From the NCBI GenBank assembly GCA_900315455.1, contig OMZE01000007.1, positions 1 through 46,446 of the forward strand: a DNA stretch of 46,446 bases, given 5' to 3'. Positions 23,342-31,706 of the stretch are shown here, piece after piece; within the stretch, counting starts at the first letter, position 1, and every line of letters begins with the position of its first letter. This stretch comes from an uncultured Prevotellaceae bacterium (GTDB taxonomy: Bacteria > Bacteroidota > Bacteroidia > Bacteroidales > Bacteroidaceae). The notes beneath the pieces were generated by a model. The model was not told the origin of the DNA. It saw only the letters and a list, made by a program, of their open reading frames with translations, and did not search any database. The translations under genes were made by a program, and so were the position numbers.

Positions 23342-26200
23342 TTAAACCTCCTCAAAATTGTATATCTCAATCATGTCTTCGGGCAAGGTGGCTCTTGGCT
23401 CGATGCTGATGGGATAGATCTTCAGCGTGGCGTCTTGGTGGTTCTTCTGCGGATAGGCATGCTGCATTGCCCTTTTTCGCTCCTTCCTTACATAGTCGCT
23501 CTTTGCGGCATTCTCCGACCAGCATAGGATGAACAGGTCGGCAGAGTCGATGTATTGCATGATTTTCTCTTCGAACACATCACCCGCCCCCAGTTTGTGG
23601 CGATCGTAGAAATAGTCCACCCCTTGGGCCTTGTATGCCAGCGCGAAGTCCTTCACACGTGGGGCATCCTGATGGGCATAAGAAATAAATATCCGTTCGA
23701 ACTTCCGCGATTTGATTTCGGCATTCAACTTCCGTGGGCGTTCCATGATAGTGGTTATGAATCGCATGTCTCCAATGAGGGCGCCATTGACATAGAGGTT
23801 GATTTCGCAACTCAGTTCGTCAATGCCGAGTGTTCTGGGAACAAGATAATCGAAACTGCATTTAGTGAATGAGCCTTGCCAGCGCACCGTTCTCTTCTTG
23901 TTGAGCAACAGCGTCTCGCCAAATACGTTCAGTTCGATGTCCACGGCATCGCCTCTTCGGAGTCTTGTCTGCAAGGGGATGTAGTCGCGTCGCTCCGCCT
24001 TTGGGTCAGACTTCATGGCTAACCTTTCCACTTTATGTTCCTCTTCTACAAGGTGTAAGAACACCTGTACGAGCATGTGTGATTTTGTTTTCACCTCAGA
24101 GGGGGCAAAAACAGAACCAAACACCTGGTCGTCTTCGGCTTTTTTGTTCTTCTTCCCGAAGAGTTTACTCCAAAAAGATGAATTGGAGGAGTTTGGGGGT
24201 GTTTTCTCAGTCTCGCATTTTGGTTGATAGGTCCTACAGGCATCTTCTCCCATGCTGTTTGGCCCAATGGCAGTGGAGGCAAAGTCGTTGATTCTATGAC
24301 TGTTTTCTGGAATATATGTTTGGTCCTCTGTTTTTCCATTCGATACAAGGATTTCAGGAGTAATCGCCGTCGACTCAAAGTCAACGTCTTGTTCATCGTC
24401 ATCAATTATTATATTATCGTCAATGTCAAAGCTGCCGTCATTATCGAAAATAGTTGTAGTATCCTCTAGGGATAACATTTCAGCATCTCCAACCATGTCG
24501 AATGAAATATCAGAAGATTCGTCATTCGTTTCTTTCGGGAAATCTTTTGTGGTAGTAGATAAACGGGATAGCCTTTCAGAAGTTCCTCCCCCAACCAAGA
24601 GATAGTCATCTTTAACCAATGCCAAACATCCTTTGATGGCTTGGGCTATCTCAGAAAGGCTTCCAAAACGATCTGTTGGCTCATATGCCAAGGCCTTCTT
24701 GACGACAGCCCCCATTTGCTGTTCAAAAGCACATGAAGGATTCTTCAGGAGTAGTGGTGGTGGAAGTGGTGCCCCATTTGTCCTTCTGCTCAGAGAGCCC
24801 TTTCCTGCTTCTCTCCATAATGGAGGGTACAGGTCGTTGAGCAGGAAGTATGCCAGCATTCCGACACCATATATGGCGGAGGTCTCGTCAAATTGCCCCT
24901 CTTTGTAGGTTTCGGGTGCCATATACCATGGGCTTCCCACACCGCCGAGATTTGACGGATTCTTTCTATCCATTTTTACGCAACTTCCGAAATCTCCAAG
25001 AACATACATTCCTTTGTCTGTTCGGTAAATGTTGTTTAAATGGATGTCACGATAGTAGATGCCGTGGTTTAGGCAATCTTGCAAACCTTCTGTCAGATCC
25101 AAGAGCAAATTGCAGAAATGGCGAGCCGATAATTGATAGTAATGACAACAGAGTAAGTCGGCAAGTGGGGTTGCCTGCTCGATGATTAGTCCATTGGGGT
25201 TATCCGTTGTGCCGCCGACGTGGATGACATGGGAAGAGTTGGAAACATTGCGAATCATCTCAAATTCGTGACGCATTAGTTTTCCCGATGGGTCATTTTT
25301 GTATTCCTTGACAACTTTCTGGGATTTGTCATTGGTATGCCATTGATAAACGGAAGCACTGCTTCCTGAGTCGCTGAGCAAGCATCCTTTTACGCCCTGT
25401 TGAATGGCTTCTATCGTTCGGTGAACTGCTATTTTGAGCGATTGTAGAGGCTTGTGGTCTATTGTGGAGGAGCAATAGGGAAGGGTGTCCTCCTCTTCAA
25501 TGATTCTTGATTGCCTGACGGTATCTGTGTCACAGCAGAAATAGTTGTATACCAAGCCGTCAGACCCAAACGCCGGCTCAACTCCCGCTTTGATCAATAG
25601 GTCGTGTATTTCAGACACAGCGAAAGTGGGGTCAATATGATACCATACGCCATCTACCTTGACAACGAGCCAACAGTGACGACTCCCCTTCTCGGCGTTA
25701 TGCAAAGTGCCGAAGACGAGTCTACTCTCTATACCCAACAATTTGAATAAGTATTGTGCCGCTTTGGCATAACCCGTGCAAACAGAGTTGCGCCAAACGA
25801 AGACACTATATATGGTTTGGTTATAGGCGGAATAGATATTGTATTTGCAGTACATGGCCACCCATTTGTAGACAACCATCACCTTTTCGGCTTGCGTTAG
25901 TTGGGATATGTCGTTGATGAGAAAATCATGTTCCACGACATTATCAATTTGTGCCTTCGTTTTTATGCTCTTTTCCTTACTGATGGTGTAGCGGAAACGG
26001 ATGGTGTGGTCGTCTTCTGTATATCGCCATTGGTGTGAGAACCAGAAAATGTCGGGATTCTCGCGCATTATCTGACGGATGCTCTGATACACTTCATCTT
26101 GTGTCGTTCCGTCAGGCACAGTCATGTTTGCCTCATAATGGCGTATCGCCTCTTCTATTTGTTGATACAATGTTTTCATAAGAATCCGTTTTCTTACCAT
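23342..26200 (-). CDS. Transglutaminase-kinase-TIR fusion protein
   Basis: 952 residues; an ATG at 26179 is a possible later start. Domains in order: a transglutaminase-like domain (about 90-200) with Cys141 (NSVCTGYAKAA), His175 (GSRHCWLVV) and Asp190 (WYHIDPTF); a Ser/Thr kinase (about 265-525) with Lys298, Glu312/314, YRDIHLNN (Asp385, Asn390), LGDFGS (Asp403) and MAPE (428-430); a Ser/Asp/Thr-rich linker (540-695); a beta-strand-rich domain (about 700-820); and a C-terminal TIR domain (about 834-945; RIFISYAHQDAPRVKDFALA, VDYFYDRHKLGAGDVFEEKI, SADLFILCWSENAAKS) with Glu907 at the usual NADase position. No signal peptide or membrane helix. I infer a cytosolic sensor-kinase-effector; target and trigger are unknown. 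Confidence 0.85.
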   Translation of the reverse strand: MVRKRILMKTLYQQIEEAIRHYEANMTVPDGTTQDEVYQSIRQIMRENPDIFWFSHQWRYTEDDHTIRFRYTISKEKSIKTKAQIDNVVEHDFLINDISQLTQAEKVMVVYKWVAMYCKYNIYSAYNQTIYSVFVWRNSVCTGYAKAAQYLFKLLGIESRLVFGTLHNAEKGSRHCWLVVKVDGVWYHIDPTFAVSEIHDLLIKAGVEPAFGSDGLVYNYFCCDTDTVRQSRIIEEEDTLPYCSSTIDHKPLQSLKIAVHRTIEAIQQGVKGCLLSDSGSSASVYQWHTNDKSQKVVKEYKNDPSGKLMRHEFEMIRNVSNSSHVIHVGGTTDNPNGLIIEQATPLADLLCCHYYQLSARHFCNLLLDLTEGLQDCLNHGIYYRDIHLNNIYRTDKGMYVLGDFGSCVKMDRKNPSNLGGVGSPWYMAPETYKEGQFDETSAIYGVGMLAYFLLNDLYPPLWREAGKGSLSRRTNGAPLPPPLLLKNPSCAFEQQMGAVVKKALAYEPTDRFGSLSEIAQAIKGCLALVKDDYLLVGGGTSERLSRLSTTTKDFPKETNDESSDISFDMVGDAEMLSLEDTTTIFDNDGSFDIDDNIIIDDDEQDVDFESTAITPEILVSNGKTEDQTYIPENSHRINDFASTAIGPNSMGEDACRTYQPKCETEKTPPNSSNSSFWSKLFGKKNKKAEDDQVFGSVFAPSEVKTKSHMLVQVFLHLVEEEHKVERLAMKSDPKAERRDYIPLQTRLRRGDAVDIELNVFGETLLLNKKRTVRWQGSFTKCSFDYLVPRTLGIDELSCEINLYVNGALIGDMRFITTIMERPRKLNAEIKSRKFERIFISYAHQDAPRVKDFALAYKAQGVDYFYDRHKLGAGDVFEEKIMQYIDSADLFILCWSENAAKSDYVRKERKRAMQHAYPQKNHQDATLKIYPISIEPRATLPEDMIEIYNFEEV

Positions 26201-26208
26201 TTTTGCCC

Positions 26209-26264
26209 GTATGGCACTCCAAATGATGATTTGCTAATCATTTACGGTATGGTCCATTCCATAC
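26209..26264. promoter_or_regulatory. Paired palindromes upstream of the TIR-kinase gene
   Basis: AAATGAT (26221-26227) and ATCATTT (26237-26243) form one inverted repeat. GTATGG (26247-26252) and CCATAC (26259-26264) form another, and a third GTATGG lies at 26209. No consensus promoter is evident. The sites lie just upstream of the start codon, so an operator or leader structure is possible. Confidence 0.4.
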
Positions 26265-26303
26265 AAGGATAATGAAAAGAGCATATTTCCCCTTTAACTC
26301 CCC

Positions 26304-26999
26304 TTATTTCACCGGGAAATTGAACCATTTCTTGGGATATGGCTCGTTGTTCAAGGTGAAGTGCCACCATTCGTTGGCGTAGGGCTTGAAGCCGTGCTTC
26401 TTCATCACACGCTGAAGCAGAAGGCGGTTCTGCTGATGCGCCTTGGTCACTTCGCCACCATTGTATTTGCCGAGAAACATGGTGTGGGAGGCTTCGCCGA
26501 AATAGTCGAAATGGCTGCCCATATCTACCTCCTTGCCCGTGTCCTTATAGCAGATGGTCATGTCGATGGTGCTCCCCTTGCTGTGTCCCGACTTGGAGGC
26601 GATATAGCGCGGGAAGAGTGCGGGCTTCGACAGGGTGGGGTAGTAGTCGGCCTTGTTGCGCTGGTCGCTGGTCTTCGACCACCTCACGAAATGGTCGACT
26701 GCACTCTGCGGACGGTAGGCGTCGTATATCTTGATGACATACCCTAACTTCCGAAACTCATCCGCGGCGGCCTTCAGCGCCGTAGCGGCCTGGCGGGAGA
26801 GGATGACACGGTTGGCTTGGTAACCAGTGGCAGGCTCGCCCATGAAGTTGTTGTTGCCGGCATAGCGTAGGTCTTCTATCAGGTCGGGGATAAGGTTCTT
26901 CACATACACGAATCCATTGTAGGGTATCGTCTCTTTTGCTGCGGATGAGAGGACAAACAGCAACAATAGGGGAATGAGGGAAAACTTTTTGCGTATCAT
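26304..26999 (-). CDS. Secreted D-alanyl-D-alanine dipeptidase (VanX/DdpX-like, M15D)
   Basis: 231 residues from the ATG at 26999, with signal peptide KFSLIPLLLLFVLSSAAK. Zinc ligands typical of M15D: SGHSKGSTIDMT (His, Asp) and the Glu-Trp-Trp-His of NEWWHFTL. Conserved IYDAYRPQSAV carries the Arg of the active site. The family cleaves D-Ala-D-Ala, recycling cell-wall peptides; no van resistance genes are nearby, so this is a peptidoglycan-recycling or scavenging role, not glycopeptide resistance. Length fits the family with its signal. Confidence 0.9.
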   Translation of the reverse strand: MIRKKFSLIPLLLLFVLSSAAKETIPYNGFVYVKNLIPDLIEDLRYAGNNNFMGEPATGYQANRVILSRQAATALKAAADEFRKLGYVIKIYDAYRPQSAVDHFVRWSKTSDQRNKADYYPTLSKPALFPRYIASKSGHSKGSTIDMTICYKDTGKEVDMGSHFDYFGEASHTMFLGKYNGGEVTKAHQQNRLLLQRVMKKHGFKPYANEWWHFTLNNEPYPKKWFNFPVK

Positions 27000-27143
27000 C
27001 ACTTATTGTTTTTGTTTACAAAAATACAAAAAAACTGATGATTGCCAACCCTTGAGGAGATAGTTTTTCATTCGTTGGCCTGATTTTTGCTGTCATGGAA
27101 TGAAAAAGTTGGTCATTTCGTAGAGAATACCGTTTTTTTCTGC

Positions 27144-27151
27144 TAAATTTG
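27144..27151 (+). promoter_or_regulatory. Candidate -7 element for the substrate-binding lipoprotein gene
   Basis: TAAATTTG matches TAnnTTTG, but no clear TTTG lies at 19-20 bp upstream. The leader to the ATG at 27281 would be about 120 nt. Confidence 0.35.
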
Positions 27152-27280
27152 CACTCATCAATAAAAAGAGGTGAAAAGATGTAACATGTTGATTTGTAGA
27201 TTGATATGTCGGTTTTCTCTCTTCTGCGTGCAGAATGGCAAGCAGTTTTCAATAAAACTATCCACGTGATAAAAGTGAAA

Positions 27281-28192
27281 ATGAAATATTGGAGTTATGC
27301 TATTACGGTCGTCATTGCGGCTGCTTTTGTGGCTTGTGGCCCGTCGACGAAGGATATCAAGGAGAAGAACAAAGAGATACAGATTAAGGACTCCCTTGCC
27401 TTGAAGGTGGCCACCACGCCTACGCTCGATTGTCTGCCGGTGTTTATCGCCAAGGAGAAAGGTATTTTCGATACGTTGCAGGTTGATGTCAGTGTGAAAG
27501 AGATGAACGCTGCACTCGACTGCGAGGAGATGCTGAGGAAAAACGAAGTGGAGTTGGCCTTCAGCGACCTCATGCGAACCGAGCGACTGAAGCGGAAAGG
27601 CATTGCCTTGGAGTATGTCACAGCCACTAACGCCTATTGGCAGTTTATCCTCAACCACAAAGCCCGTCTTACCGATGGCAAGCAGTTGGGCGACAAGATG
27701 ATAGCCATGGCACGATACTCTGCCACTGACTACCTCGCCACACTGGGCATCGACAGCATGAAACCCTCCAACTCCGTCTTCCGCGTTCAGGTGAACGATG
27801 TCATTGTGAGACTGATGATGCTCCTCAACAATGAGATGGATGCCGTGATGCTACCCGAGCCACAGGCCACCACTGCACGGCTGGACAAGCATCCCGTGGT
27901 GATGGACTCCCGCGACAAGGGCATCTGGCTTGGCGTGGTGGCAGCACGTCCCTCACGCATCGCCGACAACTTCAGGCAGCAGCAGGTGCGCCGTTTCGTC
28001 GAGGCCTATAATTCTGCCTGCGACTCCATCAGCCATTATGGCATGCAGCATTATGCTGGCATCATCAAGGCCTATTGCCACGTCGACGATGCTACGGTAA
28101 AAGCCCTTCCCAAGATTTCATTCCCCCATGTAGCCGCCCCACGGCAGCGTGATATCGACCGCACGCACAACGTGACGTGGCGCACCAATTGA
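27281..28192 (+). CDS. Periplasmic substrate-binding lipoprotein (NMT1/TauA-like)
   Basis: 303 residues from the ATG at 27281. Lipobox AAAFVACGP. The fold resembles NitT/TauT-type binding proteins: early VATTPTLDCLPVFIAKEKGIFDTL, a DVSVKEMNAALDCEEMLRKNEVELAFSDL hinge region, and VNDVIVRLMMLLNNEMDAVMLPEPQATTA with the P-E-P. The ligand is not deducible. No ABC permease or ATPase gene is adjacent. The next gene begins 23 bp later. Envelope-anchored. Confidence 0.78.
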   Translation: MKYWSYAITVVIAAAFVACGPSTKDIKEKNKEIQIKDSLALKVATTPTLDCLPVFIAKEKGIFDTLQVDVSVKEMNAALDCEEMLRKNEVELAFSDLMRTERLKRKGIALEYVTATNAYWQFILNHKARLTDGKQLGDKMIAMARYSATDYLATLGIDSMKPSNSVFRVQVNDVIVRLMMLLNNEMDAVMLPEPQATTARLDKHPVVMDSRDKGIWLGVVAARPSRIADNFRQQQVRRFVEAYNSACDSISHYGMQHYAGIIKAYCHVDDATVKALPKISFPHVAAPRQRDIDRTHNVTWRTN

Positions 28193-28215
28193 TTTCCACC
28201 CCCAAACCCTACGAT

Positions 28216-30384
28216 ATGGATGCAAAAGTCATCTACAACACACGACGCCTCATCAAGGCCGACCAATTAGGAAAAGCACTTGACGAGATGGAGAAACTCA
28301 AGGGCGACAGAACCTTCGCCCCGCTTTTCGAACGAATATCCAAGATACAGAACGACTACCGGCTGATGGTGGACTACTGGAAACAAGGGTATCCTGACCC
28401 ACAGCGCAACCAACTCTATTCCTCGTTGTTGCGAAAACTCGACCGTCTGTCGCACGATGCCGCTCTTCTGTACCGACTTGCCAACGACGTCTCCATGTCG
28501 GGGGTGAAAGCGAGGGTGGAAGCCTTCGACAGTAGCCATGCTCATGTGAAGGCCATGCTCGAAGGGTTTGTGAGCGATGTGGCGTTGCTGGAGTTTGAAA
28601 ATACTCCCGAGCAGCGCAAGAAAGCCATCTACCGCAAGCATCTCGAAGACATGTCGGCCCTCTTCGAATGTCTGTGTTTCTCCATGCAATGGCATGCCGA
28701 CGATGCACAGTTCTACCAGCAACTCCTTCTCTCACCCACCATCGACAGTGGCGATGCTGCGCATCTAGTGAGTGCTATCTCGCTCGCCACGATGACGCAC
28801 TTCGACATACACAAATACACCTTGCTTGGCGAGGTGTATCGACAGACTTCCGACGAACGGGTGAAGCAAAGGGCGCTGGTGGGATGGGCACTCACCTCGA
28901 CAAGCCAATACCGGCTCTATCCCGAAATCAACGATGTGGTGACGCGGATGACCGACGACGAGGATGCGGCACGCCAACTGCTTGAGATGCAGATGCAGAT
29001 GTATTTCTGCATGAACGCTGAGCGCGACCGTGAGGAGATACAGCGCAATATCATGCCCAACCTCATCAAGAACCAAGGCTTCGACGTCACCCGCATGGGC
29101 ATCGTGGAGAAAGAAGACGATCCCATGGACGACATCCTGCACCCCGAGGCTGCCGACAAGGCCATGGAGGAACTGGAGGAGAGCATGCAGCGAATGATGA
29201 AGATGCAGCAGAGTGGCGCCGATATTTATTTCGGCGGGTTCTCCCAGATGAAACGCTATCCTTTCTTCTATAACCTCTCCAATTGGTTCGCACCGTTCTA
29301 TGTGAACCACCCAGGCATAGAGTTCACGATGGATAAACTCAAGGGGGCGAAATTCCTGGAGAACCTTCTGCAGAACGGACCTTTCTGCGACAGCGACAAA
29401 TACTCGTTTGCCTTGGCAATGGCAACCGTCATCGACCGGCTACCCGAAAACATGAAGTCGATGCTCGATAGTGAGGTGGCTTTCGGGCCCACAGCCTCGG
29501 AGGAAGAACTCCATTCCCCGTCGAACGTGAGGCTGACCTATCTGCAAGACCTTTACCGCTTCTTCAGGTTGTGCGACCGACGGAGTGGTTTCTACAATCC
29601 TTTTGGTGGCGCCGAGGGCATCAACGCGTTGTTCTTTGCCAATCCCGTCTTCTCGGCTACCCAACTGAGCCAGCAGGTGCTGCCCTTGGGGATTTTTCTG
29701 AACAAGCGGAAACAGTATGGCGCGCTCGGAAAACTGCTCGACACTTACTCCGTCCTTCACGATAATGTGAGATATCTCGTGCTGAGAGGGTCGCTCGAAG
29801 TGCATGAGGGTGAGTATGCCAAAGCCATGCGCTCGTTTGACAAGGCGTTGAAGATGGAACCCGACAATAAAAAGTCGTTGGCTGCCATGGCCCGTGCCGC
29901 TTTGCTTGCCGGTGACTACCAAAAGGCAGAGGAGGCGTATGGCAAACTGATGCTCATGGATGAGGCAAACGCCAGTTATTCGCTCAACTTTGCCATCGCG
30001 CTCATCCATGGCCAAAAGGTGGATGAGGCCGTGAAAATTCTCTACCGACTCAATTACGACAATCCCGATGATGCCAATGTGCTGCGGGCATTGGCGTGGG
30101 CACTCCTCACCAACAGGAAGGTTGAGCAGGCCGAGAAAGAGTATGCCAAGTTGCTGGCCTTGCCACACCATGTGGCAGAGGATGACCTCAATGCCGGGTA
30201 TTGTCAGTGGTTCCTGGGGAGAATAGAGGCGGCTGCCAACCTTTTCAGGAAATTCCTGCAACAGGCTGGAACCGACAGCAAGGCTGATATCTCACAAGAG
30301 TTCGAGAACGACCGCCATATCCTGTTGGCCAACGGCATTTCCTCTTACGAGGCTCATATGATGGAAGAAATGCTGCTAAATTGA
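28216..30384 (+). CDS. Large cytosolic protein with C-terminal TPRs, unknown function
   Basis: 722 residues from the ATG at 28216 (MDAKVIYNTRRLIKADQLG). No signal peptide or membrane segment. A helical N-terminal two-thirds without a recognised domain is followed by 3-4 TPRs (EGEYAKAMRSFDKALKMEPDN, GDYQKAEEAYGKLMLMDEAN, GQKVDEAVKILYRLNYDNPDD, NRKVEQAEKEYAKLLALPHH). It begins just after the binding-protein stop and may be co-transcribed with it. I recognise no enzyme motif. Probably a scaffold. Confidence 0.78.
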   Translation: MDAKVIYNTRRLIKADQLGKALDEMEKLKGDRTFAPLFERISKIQNDYRLMVDYWKQGYPDPQRNQLYSSLLRKLDRLSHDAALLYRLANDVSMSGVKARVEAFDSSHAHVKAMLEGFVSDVALLEFENTPEQRKKAIYRKHLEDMSALFECLCFSMQWHADDAQFYQQLLLSPTIDSGDAAHLVSAISLATMTHFDIHKYTLLGEVYRQTSDERVKQRALVGWALTSTSQYRLYPEINDVVTRMTDDEDAARQLLEMQMQMYFCMNAERDREEIQRNIMPNLIKNQGFDVTRMGIVEKEDDPMDDILHPEAADKAMEELEESMQRMMKMQQSGADIYFGGFSQMKRYPFFYNLSNWFAPFYVNHPGIEFTMDKLKGAKFLENLLQNGPFCDSDKYSFALAMATVIDRLPENMKSMLDSEVAFGPTASEEELHSPSNVRLTYLQDLYRFFRLCDRRSGFYNPFGGAEGINALFFANPVFSATQLSQQVLPLGIFLNKRKQYGALGKLLDTYSVLHDNVRYLVLRGSLEVHEGEYAKAMRSFDKALKMEPDNKKSLAAMARAALLAGDYQKAEEAYGKLMLMDEANASYSLNFAIALIHGQKVDEAVKILYRLNYDNPDDANVLRALAWALLTNRKVEQAEKEYAKLLALPHHVAEDDLNAGYCQWFLGRIEAAANLFRKFLQQAGTDSKADISQEFENDRHILLANGISSYEAHMMEEMLLN

Positions 30385-30512
30385 AAAATAATCCTCTTTT
30401 TCGTGCAAGATTTTCAATATTGTGTGTTTATTTTAAAAATGTACATGTTTTTATAGGAAAAGGAAGATTGCTGAGAACAGAAAAACGTCTGTTTCTCCAT
30501 CTTCAATCTCAG

Positions 30513-31091
30513 ATGAAAAAGACAAGTTACAAGATTCTACTCATTGCCGCAGTTTTGGGGGCGATGGCACCGGGGATGACCTCATGCTCGGCCGACGATG
30601 ACAACGCTAATTTGGAGATGATGTCTCCCATGGCATTGACCCGTTTTGAAGGACAGTGGATTATCGACGGACAGTTGATAGGAAGTGGAATGGTGAGTAT
30701 CGACTCTACACAAGTGCTGATGAGGGTTCCCATGGCAGAAATGGCTTCTGCCTTGATGGCGAATCTCAACAATTACAGCACAAACGCCACTGTCCAAGTA
30801 GGGGATTCCCCACTGCGAATGAAGGCCAAATACGTAGGGGTGTCGCATACATCCAGATACTACGATCTGCCTGCTGCTCAAATGACATTCGAGATGACTG
30901 TCGACCATGTGGCCTACAACGTAAAACTGCAAACCGTCAACACGGGGTCTGTGGCACTGCTGCAAGAGGAGAAACATAGTTTGTCGGTAGTCGTGAAGAT
31001 TGTGGAGACTTCGCTCGAAAAAAGAGAAAATGGTCAGGTAGTGGCGGTTTCTAAAGAAGACCACACACTGATCTTCGAGTCGGATATTTAA
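30513..31091 (+). CDS. Lipoprotein upstream of an ECF sigma factor
   Basis: 192 residues from the ATG at 30513. Signal MKKTSYKILLIAAVLGAMAPGMTSC with lipobox Cys. The mature part is beta-rich (FEGQWIIDGQLIGSGMVSIDST and later VVVKIVETSLE), a lipocalin- or calycin-like pattern typical of DUF-type Bacteroidales lipoproteins, but I cannot name the family. The sigma gene starts 12 bp later. It may be the sensed or regulated envelope component of this system. Confidence 0.75.
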   Translation: MKKTSYKILLIAAVLGAMAPGMTSCSADDDNANLEMMSPMALTRFEGQWIIDGQLIGSGMVSIDSTQVLMRVPMAEMASALMANLNNYSTNATVQVGDSPLRMKAKYVGVSHTSRYYDLPAAQMTFEMTVDHVAYNVKLQTVNTGSVALLQEEKHSLSVVVKIVETSLEKRENGQVVAVSKEDHTLIFESDI

Positions 31092-31103
31092 TCAATCATT
31101 CAC

Positions 31104-31706
31104 GTGGAGAAGGAGCAAGGCATCATCCAGGGCATAGCAGACGGTGACCGTAAGGCCATGCGTTTATTCTATGAGCAGTTGGCAGGCTATGCCATGGCTG
31201 TGGCGATTCGCTACCTCCCGCATGTCGAGGATGCCAAGGATGTGGTGCACGACAGTTTCATCAAGGCGTTCTCTCATATCCACGACTTCAACTACCGGGG
31301 CGATGGCTCACTGAGGGCATGGATGACGAAAATCGTTACCAACGAAGCCATCAACGCACTGAGGAAGACTTCAAGACTCACTTTCGTGAGCGACATTCCC
31401 GACGAACCCGACGATGACCCACCCGATGTGGAGACGGTGCCGCCAGAGGAGATAACACGGATGATTGGTTTGTTGCCCCCTGGCTACCGCGCGGTCTTCA
31501 ATCTCTTCGTCTTCGAGCAGAAAAGCCATAAGCAGATAGCGGCAATGCTTGGAATAAAAGAGAACTCGTCGGCCTCTCAATACTTAAGAGCAAAGTCAAT
31601 GCTCAAGAAACTGATTAATGAATATCAACAAACAAGACATGACAAAGCAAGACTGGACCAAAAACCTGAAGTCGAAACTGTCCGACTATCAGGCACCCGT
31701 ACCTGA
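31104..31706 (+). CDS. ECF-type RNA polymerase sigma factor
   Basis: 200 residues, GTG start at 31104 preceded by a short A-rich region. Region 2 (LFYEQLAGYAMAVAIRYLPHVEDAKDVVHDSFIKAF) and region 4 (LPPGYRAVFNLFVFEQKSHKQIAAMLGIKENSSASQYLRAKSMLKKLI) are complete; the linker contains an acidic/proline stretch. The C-terminal about 20 residues overlap the next gene out of frame (31639-31706). Regulates an envelope-related regulon, probably with the protein encoded next. Confidence 0.9.
   Translation: MEKEQGIIQGIADGDRKAMRLFYEQLAGYAMAVAIRYLPHVEDAKDVVHDSFIKAFSHIHDFNYRGDGSLRAWMTKIVTNEAINALRKTSRLTFVSDIPDEPDDDPPDVETVPPEEITRMIGLLPPGYRAVFNLFVFEQKSHKQIAAMLGIKENSSASQYLRAKSMLKKLINEYQQTRHDKARLDQKPEVETVRLSGTRT

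Noticed and set aside
26304-26999. Vancomycin-resistance dipeptidase (VanX) as part of a resistance cluster
   Set aside because: No vanA, vanH, vanR or vanS neighbours are present and the protein has a signal peptide. A cell-wall recycling role is more likely.
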